Assembly (NCBI GenBank): GCA_940337035.1
Contig: CALNHX010005883.1
Location: forward strand, 1 to 64,000
Reading direction: 5' to 3'
Origin: Agriotes lineatus
Lineage: Eukaryota; Arthropoda; Insecta; Coleoptera; Elateridae
DNA: 64,000 nucleotides
Shown here: positions 1-9,059 of the stretch, piece after piece
How the letters are laid out: each line of letters begins with the position of its first letter
How positions within the stretch are numbered: position 1 is the first letter of the stretch
Translations under genes and position numbers: made by a program
The notes under the pieces: model-generated
The model's database searches: none
Seen by the model: only the letters and a program-made list of their open reading frames with translations
Told to the model about the DNA's origin: nothing

Positions 1-85
1 GAATTCAAAGGGAATCTCCAGAAGGGTGTTACACTGGAATGCACAAGAAAATAGGAGGCCCAGCAGGCCACAAGCAACATGGCTG

Positions 86-840
86 CTATTGCGAGACGCC
101 TAAAGTCGGGGTGACTGGCAATCCTTTTAGTTAAAACACACTCGAACACGAAGACCAAAGCTACTGTTGCGAGATTAATAAGAACACTTAAATACAAACA
201 CTTGCATTTATTTTTCTGCCGTTTACAGAACACTTAAGTTTAATAGCGTTGTTTCTTAACTTTACGTATTTACATCTTCTTATTAACTAACTAAATTCTA
301 AGTCCATTTTCACCAAGAAAGCTCGGTGGGCGTTTACAAAGTTCCCAATAACCTATCAGAGCTGGTTTAAATTTTGAACTTTTGGCACGTACATACGGAC
401 GTGACAGTTCATAATAGTTCTATGAATTTTATAAGTTTGAGGCTTTCCCACGGTGAAATGTGGCCTGCTCGAACCCTTCGTAAATTACCGCTATAAAGGA
501 TTACAATTCTACTAAAAGCATTTGGTCCCAGCTGCAAATAATTTTTATGATCGAGTTGCAACCGTTGCTTCTTCTTATCACGTACCGGTCATATACATCA
601 CTCAATATTTCGGTTTATGAAGTAAACCCTGCATAAACTTACTCTAATCTATTCGTGAGATTGGAATATCTCCTGCTTCCCAAACGAAAGGCACGTTTCT
701 AAACATCCGCTTGTTGTAATTTAAATATGACATTTTTCCTACGAATTTTACCTTAAAATATTATACAGATGGCTTACAGCTAACTAAAGTACAGTATATT
801 TCTACATAGTTTATTTAATTAAAGAACGCAAATCGTAACA
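86..840 (-). repeat. 3' LTR of the gypsy-type element (longer copy)
   Basis: This 755-bp copy aligns over its whole length with the repeat at 5436-5997. Shared blocks include cgcctaaagtcgggg near the low end and aaagaacgcaaatcgtaaca at the high end. It keeps a stretch of about 170 bp (around 573-745) and another of about 22 bp that the other copy lacks. Substitutions are scattered throughout, so the two LTRs are clearly not fresh. The exact low-coordinate boundary is uncertain by about 4 bp (ctat may belong to the LTR or to the flank). Confidence 0.85.
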
Positions 841-862
841 GTTGCCCCCGGATTAAGATAGT
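841..862 (-). other. candidate polypurine tract next to the 3' LTR
   Basis: On the coding strand the bases just before the 3' LTR read AATCCGGGGGCAAC and are followed directly by TGTTACG. A G-rich tract at this place is where plus-strand DNA synthesis of an LTR element is primed. The tract is short and interrupted, so the call rests mostly on position. Confidence 0.4.
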
Positions 863-1048
863 CTTTGGGGTTTAAATCTATCGATTTTTACACCACAAGA
901 CGTTCTTGTTTCGCACTTAAGCAATACCAGTCATAAATCTCAGAACTATATGGTCTCATCATGCTTACCCTAATTTAACTAACCTACGTGAATTAACATC
1001 AGTTATCTGGTGTAATTGTCAGTACTACTTTGGTTCTCGGTGACTTAA

Positions 1049-4000
1049 CTAAACAAAATACCTAGATAAGGAATCCACGTTTCCGCATTTCTTTCCCGGT
1101 TTATAGAGAACAGTGAAATTTAACATTTGTAAAATTAATGACCACCGCAGTAATCTGCCATTCTTATTGCTCATCTGCCGTAACCAGGTCAAAGGACAGT
1201 GATCCGTTTCTACGGTAAAATGGCTCAGAAACAAATAAGGTTTTAATTTTCCGACTGCCCAGACTAAAGCTGCACATTCGAGTTCACTTGCGCTATAAGC
1301 TTGCTCCCTATCCGTGAGTTTTCCTACCCCTTTGGCTTGTTTCAACACTTCCGAAGCACTTAAGATTTCGGTGTCTTCTATTTCCAGTTCTGGAAGATCG
1401 AGTTCTGCTCCTTCTTCCCCAGGTTGTTTGATTACTATCGCAATAACTTCAGCCTTTTCAAAATAAGGTTTCAACAAATTGACGTGGACAAGAGTTTGTT
1501 TACGTTTTCCCGAAATTTCTTTAATTATATAATTCGTATCGGAAATTTTCTCCACAATTTCTTTGGGTCCAGTCCATTGCATCTGCAATTTGTTGGTCCT
1601 GGCTTGCTGATACAACATAACCTTCTCGCCAACCTCGTAATATGAAGCCTTCGCCTTCAAATCATAATAACCTTTTGATTTGGTTTGCGCTTCCAAAGTC
1701 GCCGTTTTCGCGATTTCCTGCATTTGCCTTAGCCTATCCAGTAACTTTAATATGTACACTACTAGCGGTTCGTTGGTTTCCTTTCCAACCCACAACTCCT
1801 TGATCATGTTTAATGGAGATCTAATCTGACGTCCATACGCCAATTCTGCGGGACTAAATCCGTGTGCCGCGTGCGGTGCACATCTCAAAGCGAAAAGCGC
1901 TTGATCGATATATTCATCCCACTCATTTCCGTGTTCGTAACACAACGCTCTTAGGATTCGCTTGTATGCGCCGTGGAATCGTTCCACTGCATTTGATTGC
2001 GGATGATATGCTGAACTGTGTATGATTTTTATACCACATCGGTCAAGAAATTCGGTCGTTAGATTGCTGGTAAATACAGTGCCCAAATCCATCTGGATTT
2101 CAGATGGAAATCCTACTCGTAAAAATATATTTAATAACCCTTTTACCACCGCTTCAGAATCTGCTACTTTCAATGGGATCGCGTCAGGAAATTTTGTGGC
2201 ACTACAAATTAGCGTTAGTAGATACCTGTTTCCCTTCTCGGTTTCCGCTAAAGGTCCTACAATATCCCCATTTACTCGCTTATAAGGTTCGGTGATTACT
2301 GGCACTCTACACATTGGAACTTTTTTTCTATCAGTGGGCTTCCCTACGCGCATGCAAACGTCACAGCACTTGATCTTGTTTTTCACGTCTCGTCCCATCT
2401 GATTCCACCAATAATTCTGCTTGATCCTGTCAATGGTTTTGTTACAACCCAAGTGTCCCATCCACATGTTATCATGTGCGTTATCTAGCAACTTGCTTTG
2501 TAATTTTTCTGGCACCATCCCTTGCTCAAAGCTCCGACCCAATTTGTCAGTTATTCTCCTGTGCAGTATTCCATAAGCAATGTAGAATTTTGCTCCATTG
2601 TTCCCCTTCTTTGATTCTGCCATCTCAAAATACTCCTTTAATTTTGGGTCTTCTAATTGCAGCATTCTTAAGGTTGTCGGTGTAAGTTGTGTTATGTCCG
2701 AGTAGTCGATATCCGATTTAGGTATTGAAATTTGTTCGTCCTTTTCCAGGCTCGGTGATTTATACCAAATCTCCTTTTCCGCTTCTTCTCCCTGTTCGTC
2801 GGAATCTTTTCCGTCTTCTGAACTCTTTACTTCGGCATTAGTTTCTTTATTTTTATCGTGAAGCTTTTCCTTTTCCATTATAGCCTTCGCCTGCGCTCTC
2901 GTTAATGCGAGCACTTGTTGAATTACCACATCATTTTCCTTCGGCAGCATCTCCCACGTTCTATTCGATAGCAGATACGTATAATCTCGAGGCAAACGAT
3001 TCGCTACAGCTGCTTCAGTTTCCACCTGAATTTCTGGCAAATTTAATTTTACCTTCGCAACTGGTAACGCCACACATTCTTCATTTAGGAGTCCTTGCAC
3101 ATATACATATTTCCCTGTATAATCGGCTCCTTTGATTAAATTTGTGTGCACGATATCATAGCTGGCTCCGCTATCTCGTAGTAATTTTGCTTCCACTCCA
3201 TTTACTTTCGCTATTATGGTATAAGGTTCTAGCAGACCTTCCTCGTTCTTGCTCTGGCTTATCGTTGCTAAAACGACTTGTGTTTTGGGACATTCCGGTG
3301 AACCTTTATAGTGACCTACTGCCCCACATCCAAAGCACTTCCCCGGCCTTCGTCTGTCGAAACTGCGTTTGTCCAAGTTTTCCTTGACAACACTTTCCGT
3401 ATGCACCTGACTTTTCCCTAAGTCATTTTTCAAGTTCGACGTCGTTGGCTTAGTTTCGAACTTATTTTTCGATGTCTTGAAGTTTCCATTATATTGCCGT
3501 TCCGTACCTGGTCTTTTTTTGGTGACGTATGAGTCTGCATGCTCTGCAGCTTCCTCCATCGTCTTGGACTTGTTTCGGTCCTCCACCCAAAATTTCATCT
3601 CCCCTGGCAACGAACTATAAAATTTCTCCAAGCACATCAGTTGAGTTAGCTTGTCGAAGTTTCCTTCCGCTTCTTCGCTCTTGATCCATTCCTGGAAATT
3701 GGTTTTTAGTTGGTATGCAAATTCCACATAACTCTGGTCAGTCTTCCGTTTCCCGTACCGAAATTTGGTTCGAAAAACTTCTGCTGTCAGCTGATATTTC
3801 TTGAGCAGACTAGCCCTGACTTTGTCATAATCTTTGCTGTCCTCTTCTGTTAATCGAGCCACGACCTCATTCGCTGTTGGTGACAACACACTCGTCAATC
3901 GAATTGGCCACGATTCCTTGGAGAAGTTCAATTGCACACAAACCCGCTGGAAATTCATTAAATACAATCCCATGTCACCGTCATCCTTGAAAGGTTGCAA

Positions 4001-4399
4001 TTGCTTTGTCATATTTAAGGACATATTCCTAATTGCATTGACATCATGTACATTATTTTCATTTGTCGTTTGAGCTTGGGCCTGAGCAATTTTCACTTGA
4101 GCAGCTAATCTAGCTACCTCCAATCTTTCTTCTCGCTCCCTTTCAGCTAATTCTAAGTTTTCTCTCCTTTCAGCTAATTCTAACCTTTCTCTTCGTTCCC
4201 TTTCAGCTAATTCTTCCCACTTGTCCTTCCGAGGGTTTTCCTCCTAGGCACCTAATTCTACTTTAATGTCCTCTACCGAATGTTGAGCCTTAATCAATTC
4301 TTCTATGATCTCTGCCTTTTTCTTTTTCTCCGGTAATTCCAACAGATTAGCAACGTATTTTAATTCGATCACCAAAAAAATACTGTATTCGGAAACCAT
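1049..4399 (-). pseudogene. gag-protease-integrase-RNase H polyprotein lacking reverse transcriptase
   Basis: The coding frame starts at the ATG ending at 4399, earlier than the longest uninterrupted stretch (ATG at 4123). It carries one in-frame TAG at 4244-4246 (codon 52) and then runs open for more than 1000 codons. In order it has: a charged coiled-coil gag start rich in LAERERRE-like repeats; a gag core; a CCHC-type knuckle CFGCGAVGHYKGSPEC with unusual C-x2-C-x4-H-x6-C spacing; an aspartic protease motif DSGAS; an integrase HHCC module ending KCCDVC; and the DDE core (VNGDIVGPL, IQMDLGTVFTS, HPQSNAVERFH). After the integrase tail comes the second half of an RNase H domain (REQAYSASELECAALVWA, then TDHCPLTWL). 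No YxDD reverse transcriptase is present anywhere. The reading frame stays open across the junction at REQAYS, so the RT appears to have been lost by an in-frame deletion. INT before RH is the order of Gmr1-type gypsy elements. Confidence 0.85.
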
Positions 4400-4854
4400 T
4401 GTTTCTTTTAAATGAAACACTCGATAAAATTTAAATTCTGTAAACCAGGAATTTTGCGTAACCCGTAAATTATCTATCGCTGCTGTAAAAACTTAACTAG
4501 TTCACAACCCCGTCGAAAATTTACTATTACTGACAACTACGAGCAATACCTGATCCTATTATTTCAAAAAAATATATACACAACCTTACTAAATCGCATA
4601 ATAAGACCATATAATTCCGAAACAAACAACAAGTATTACTTACCCACAACTGGAATTTTCTGCTTTCCCCGCTGTGTTGTCGTCTTATTCCCACAGATCT
4701 GGACGCGCCGCCTCCCTGTTCTGAAGCCGCTTTCCTGACTTTTTTTCTGGAGTTTCCGCCGTCACTCACTTCGACACATTTACTGGCTTTTACTGCACTA
4801 CACTGGTTTTTCTTCGTTGTCAGTTTTACTGACGTTGTTCCCAGAATGCTGCCT

Positions 4855-5185
4855 CGCCGCCCCTTCGAATGACCGCCCTCCTGTTGTCTGGCCACCTCCA
4901 CGGATTCCTTGCCCCGTTCCCGGATTAACTGCTCCCGTTGGACCACGGAATTTCCTGCATTCACTCCTCGACGTTCCTGGATTTTATCTACGCCGCCCCT
5001 TCGAATGACTGCCCTCCTGTTGTCTGGCCACCTCCACGGATTCCTTGCCCCGTTCCCGGATTGACTGCTCCCGTTGGACCACGGAATTTCCTGCATTCAC
5101 TCCTCGACGTTCCTGGATTTTATCTACGCCGCCCCTTCGAATGACTGCCCTCCTGTTGTCTGGCCGCCTCCACGGATTCCTTGCC
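4855..5185. repeat. 136-bp tandem repeat in the retrotransposon leader (about 2.4 copies)
   Basis: Units start at cgccgccccttcgaatgac at 4855, 4991 and 5127, giving an exact 136-bp period. The third copy breaks off after about 59 bp, and a decayed echo (cccggattgaccgcttccg) lies near 5264. The array sits between the 5' LTR and the gag start, that is, in the untranslated leader. The high GC content contrasts with the surrounding AT-rich DNA. Long open frames run through it on both strands, as expected of a tandem repeat whose length is not a multiple producing stops; I do not regard them as genes. Confidence 0.9.
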
Positions 5186-5421
5186 GTCACCTCCTCGACG
5201 CTCGCTGGTTTTCCAACGTTGCCACTTTTACGTGACGCCGTCCCCCAGTCCTCTACGCCGTTCCCGGATTGACCGCTTCCGTTGTACCGCCTCAGTTTAT
5301 TAGATGCTTTTTCCCGTCCTGTTCACGTGCTTCCCCTTGTATATTTCAACGCTTGCACTTGGACCGACTTCGAAACAAAAGAAATCTTCTGTCGTGCGAT
5401 TTAAATAAGTTATAAATTACA

Positions 5422-5435
5422 CCGCTTGATCACCA
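5422..5435 (-). other. candidate primer-binding site
   Basis: Immediately inside the 5' LTR the coding strand reads TGGTGATCAAGCGG. TGG at this position is what a tRNA primer ending in CCA requires. I cannot match the remaining bases to a particular tRNA from memory, so the primer is unassigned. Confidence 0.4.
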
Positions 5436-5997
5436 CTATTGCGCGACGCCTAAAGTCGGGGTAACTGGCAATCCTTTTAATTGAAACACACTCGGACACG
5501 AAGACCAAAGCTACTGAGATTAATAAGAACACTTAAGTAGATACAAATACTTGCATTTATTTTTCTGCCGTTTACAGAAACCTTAAGTTTACGTATTTAC
5601 ATCTTCTTATTAACTAACTTAATTCTAAGTCCATTCTGACCAAGAAAGCTCGGTGGGCGTTTACAAAGTTCCCAATAACCTATCAGAGCTGGTCTAAATT
5701 TTGGACATTTGGCATTACATGCGGACGTGACCGTTCATAATAGTTCTATGAATTTTTACAAGCTTGAGGATTTCCCACAGTGAAATGTGGCCTGTTCGGA
5801 CCCTTAGTAAATTACCGCTATAAAGATTTAAATTTCTACTAAAAGCATTTGGTCCCCGCTGCAAATAGTTTTTATGATCGAGTTGCAACCGTTGCTTCTG
5901 CTTTTTACCTTAAAATATTATACAGATGGCTTACAGCTAACTAAAGTACAGTATATTCCTACATAGTTCATTAAATTAAAGAACGCAAATCGTAACA
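5436..5997 (-). repeat. 5' LTR of the gypsy-type element (shortened copy)
   Basis: This 562-bp direct-repeat partner of 86-840 lacks two internal segments that the other LTR retains. It ends cgtaaca and is followed by atagtctatag. The element's transcript would start here and run toward lower coordinates. The larger gap removes about a quarter of the LTR and may have affected promoter function. Confidence 0.85.
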
Positions 5998-6204
5998 ATA
6001 GTCTATAGTATATAGAAGTTACAAATATGAAAACAAGTAAACTAAAGAGATTAATATAAGTCCCACTTATGTACACAAACAACCATTCCAAAAACGTGAC
6101 GAAAAAGGTATCATTAGTAGATAGATTCAGTCAAAAATCGTTGTAAAGATTAATTTGGAATGATATTCTATTATCTCCCTATAACATAAAAGTAGGTATA
6201 ATAA

Positions 6205-6906
6205 GGGTGTTTCGATAAGAGCGCAAGATTTGAATTGCGCGCCATGTTTGACAGTCATGATGTCACATGATTATGACGTGACAGATCGAAAGTTGACAGA
6301 TGGGAGTTAGTAAACACGGAGCATTACACGGTAGAACAACACGTCCTGATTGTCAAAAATTATTATCAAAATGGTGAAAGTTTAATTGCCACCATTATCG
6401 TGCTAGGATAACACAGTTTCTTGTGCCTCATTTGGAAGCTATTGATCTTGACGACATGTGGTTTCAGCCGGACGGTGCCACATGTCATACCGCCCGTGAA
6501 ACATTGACGATCTTGCACGAGTTTGCTGCTGGTCGTGTCATTTCCCGATTTGGTGACCAGAATTGGCCTCCACGCTCATGCGATTTAACGCCTTTAGACT
6601 TCTGGCTGTGGGGTTATCTGAAGTCACAGGTTTATGCCAATAAGCCTGCAACCATCGAAGCATTGAAAGCCGAAATTAGACGCTGTATCAATGAAATACC
6701 ACCACATGTATTCAATAACGTTATTGAAAATTTCGTCAAAAGGGTACGCATATGCCAGCAAAGCCGTGGCGGCCATTTACAAGATATTTTGTTTCATACA
6801 TAATTCCCAAATGTATATTTTCTAAATCAATAAATATTTCAATACTTTGCTACAGAAAACCATGTTTTATTGAACACTGAAATCTTGCGCTCTTATTGAA
6901 ACACCC
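6205..6906 (+). mobile_element. internally deleted mariner of the DD41D (rosa-like) type
   Basis: Terminal inverted repeats of 27 bp lie at 6205-6231 and 6880-6906, starting gggtgtttcgataagagcg, with one difference between the two ends. Flanking bases contain TA/TTA, as expected of a Tc1/mariner insertion, though one flank seems mutated. The 702-bp body holds the two ends of a transposase gene with the middle removed. It would need a full-length relative to move. Confidence 0.85.
6316..6803 (+). pseudogene. mariner transposase, middle deleted (DD41D)
   Basis: The N-terminal piece reads HYTVEQHVLIVKNYYQNGES, the start of the helix-turn-helix region of these transposases. The codon where the start is expected is ACG, so the initiator ATG may be mutated. 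That frame runs into a stop at a junction near 6400, and the C-terminal half then reads on from YRARITQFL to the stop at 6803. The second catalytic aspartate is in QPDGATCHTAR and the third in LTPLDFWLWG. Exactly 41 residues separate them, the DD41D spacing known from the rosa group of mariners. The first catalytic aspartate is in the deleted part, so the protein is dead. The shift of frame at the junction shows the deletion was not selected for coding. Confidence 0.85.
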
Positions 6907-7060
6907 ATTAGAATTACAAAAAAATACAATTAATTGTTGATGTCAAGCATTTAGGTGTTCGAACCCCTCCAGCTTTATCGATAGGCTGGTGAAAGCCAAA
7001 TTAGATGTTTTCCTTGTTCTTGTTTTTTACGGTCTCATTAATGCCTTATGGCGTTGGGTC

Positions 7061-7478
7061 CTATATCCGTTTCCTGTAGTTGTTCCTTTCCCTTGCCAAT
7101 ATCCTGACTTCTTGGATAGTATTTTCTCGCTTTATTGCCCACTGTTTAATTTTATCCTTCCATCTAACTCTGGGTCTACCTCTTGCCGTTACCCCTCGGT
7201 CGGGCTTCATTTCAAAAATTCTTCGAGGGTAGCTACCTGTTGCCATATCGATAAGATGTCCATACCACTGAAGTTACTTGCTTTCCACCTCTTCAACTGT
7301 TGGTCCTTGTTCCAACTCCTCTCTTATGCTTCTTTATGTTTCCCATTCGATTTCTTCTAGTTCTGCCCATTGCTCTTTTCAAATATTTCATTTCTGATGT
7401 CGTTATTTTAGATCTGTATTTATCTACTAATTCCCAAAATTCTGCCCCATACAGCAAGCTATATACAGGGAGTTCCAT
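7061..7478 (-). pseudogene. C-terminal end of an RTE-like non-LTR reverse transcriptase
   Basis: On the minus strand the first part reads LLYGAEFWELVDKYRSKI followed by TRRNRMGN. After a frameshift the second part gives GVTARGRPRVRWKDKI. These are the conserved tail motifs of RTE-type ORF2 proteins (LLYGsEtW, then GRPrkrWkD). The 5' side is cut by the MITE that begins at 7466. The polymerase domain itself is absent. It is a dead 5'-truncated or interrupted copy. Confidence 0.7.
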
Positions 7479-8164
7479 GTATCGAGGTCCATAGCTTAAG
7501 GAAGAATTATGGAAGTCATTTAAAGTTACAATAATTGTTAATAAATGTGTGTCCTAAAATGCAGGATATAAATACATAATATGAAAAAAAATCGGATCAA
7601 CATATTTTAATATGCGTATTTTGGTTCCAGCATTTTAAGAAAATTCATTAATAGTTATTTATGTATTAAGGGCGTAATCAATAGATTATAGCACGAGGGA
7701 ATGTTTAAAGCTCGACGCGAAGCGGAGAGCTTTAAATTTCCCGAGAGCTATAATCGTGATTAGGCACGTGGTACATACAACGTTTTATTTCATTTTAGTC
7801 CTCAAAAAGGACAAAAATCAAGGATTCAGTATTTAGGCTACAGACTACTGAGTCGTCGTTGTGCTGGCGCTGTGCATTTTTGGTGTGCTATGGTTTCTAT
7901 GCAAATTGTTGGTGTTGCTATACTACATTGTTGGTGCTTATTATAGTGCTTAGCAACTTTATAGGCCCTAGGGCTATAAAAGCCATTTTACGCCTTCTAT
8001 TGAGGGCCAATAAACAAGATTATGGTTCCAAAATGAAATAAAACATGTATTTGAACAAAAACGGCGCATTTTCGGATATATGTTTATTGAACAATTTCAA
8101 CTCGAAATGGCTTCAATAACACGCCCTTAAGCTATGTATAAACCTCGTGTGATGGAACACCCTG
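7466..8164. mobile_element. mariner-type MITE, itself interrupted
   Basis: The low end begins TA-CAGGGAGTTCCATG and the high end, read inverted, begins CAGGGTGTTCCATC. TA-rich bases lie at both outer edges. CAGGGTGTTCC-type ends are common among short Tc1/mariner-derived elements of insects. Removing the TTAA-flanked insertion at 7670-8126 leaves about 240 bp. The outer match is short and imperfect, so this call is less secure than the inner one. Confidence 0.45.
7670..8126. mobile_element. piggyBac-type MITE with TTAA target duplication
   Basis: TTAA flanks both sides (7666-7669 and 8127-8130), and the ends are GGGCGT and ACGCCC. TTAA duplication is the hallmark of piggyBac insertion. The 457-bp body has no transposase. 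Near its left end is a strong hairpin (about 7684-7756) whose arms include ttaaagctc and gagctttaa around a gacgcgaagcgga loop. The element probably moved with enzyme supplied elsewhere. Confidence 0.8.
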
Positions 8165-8744
8165 TTTATAGTTTTGTCTAGCTATATCTTTGATTTGACG
8201 CTACATTGTTTTTGTCTACTATTACTCGTATATACAGTGATTCAGAATTCACGCAGCACTAAATATAATATACAATTACTTAATAATCGCTAAATAGAAG
8301 TAAGTCCTCCGATAAATGCGAATTCCTTCGCATTCATATTCGTGATTGACACTGTTTTCGTTGTCATGTTAACCGTCATTGTTAACGTTTTGCCCTTGAT
8401 AGGTTAACAACATCAAAGGGAGCATGTATAATTTAGTCAGCAGTAACCTGTCATCCCAATCATTTCCAAGCAAAATTCCAAGAAAGGTTTCCTAATTCTC
8501 GAATTCCAAATAAGTCGACCATATCACATTTACTTTGCAAATTTCTAGAATTATTATTAATATTATAATATGATATTGGATTTATAAATTTTGAATCACA
8601 CTTGTTGGCCATGCTTATTCTGTGCTTGATTTCTCGTCTAGCTTCCCAGCTTTGTGGATAGTACATAAATATTTCTAAATGTATTTTGTGTACCTATGTA
8701 TTCCGGTTGTTTGTTTGTTATGGACAATGTGTTGCGGAGTACCA
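8165..8744. other. unassigned AT-rich sequence
   Basis: I see no gene, repeat boundary or conserved motif here. Short frames on both strands look like chance. Confidence 0.4.
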
Positions 8745-8958
8745 AGTACCTTAGACACCGACTGCTATGTTCAAACCACTATTGTAACGAAGCAAGGGAT
8801 CTTTTACATGCTACACATCGTAGTGTCATCTCTTCCGACACATGTCATTCTGTAAAGGCAACATTTCTTACCTTTAAAAGCCTCACCGAGACCGGGAATC
8901 GAACTCGCGACCCTTGGGTCAGTAGTTACTATGCTTAGTCACTAATACACACCGAGCC
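8745..8958 (-). mobile_element. tRNA-derived SINE
   Basis: On the minus strand the segment begins GGGCTCGGTGTGTATTAGTG and contains GAGTTCGATTCCCGG. The second block matches the RNA polymerase III B box (GGTTCGAnTCC) of tRNA genes. The A-box region is recognisable but decayed. A unique body of about 140 bp follows toward lower coordinates. It is not a functional tRNA, since no cloverleaf acceptor stem closes. The tail and target duplication were not resolved. Confidence 0.55.
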
Positions 8959-9059
8959 CGATATTCCAGCTGTTTGTCAGCTATTCGAATGACAATATCT
9001 GCCACTCTGCCTTCTCTCTTAATGTGCAATATTATATTTTTATTGATTTTAATCTCCAT

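Larger units (their letters stand above)
86..5997 (-). mobile_element. Ty3/gypsy-type LTR retrotransposon with integrase before RNase H (Gmr1-like order), defective
   Basis: Two diverged direct repeats bracket a leader, one long gag-pol frame and a polypurine-like tract, all oriented on the minus strand. The terminal repeats share a start of ctattgcg and an end of cgtaaca on the + strand, so on the coding strand they begin TGTTACG. The coding frame lacks reverse transcriptase. I could not find a target-site duplication: the outer flanks are ggctg on the left and atagtc on the right. This may therefore be an old copy, a recombinant of two copies, or a copy with a mutated target. The element cannot transpose alone, because it has no RT, a gag nonsense codon and unequal LTRs. 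Confidence 0.85.

Noticed and set aside
86..89. CTAT/ATAG as a target duplication of the first LTR element
   Set aside because: The two flanks are inverted rather than direct copies, and the same four bases also occur inside the 5' LTR border, so they do not prove an insertion footprint.
4527..5096. Long minus-strand open frame of 189 codons, and + strand frames at 4817-5272
   Set aside because: They run through the 136-bp tandem repeat of the retrotransposon leader; codons repeat with the DNA unit and show no domain.
8880..8958. Functional tRNA gene
   Set aside because: The B box is good, but there is no closing acceptor stem or normal anticodon arm, and a SINE body follows.
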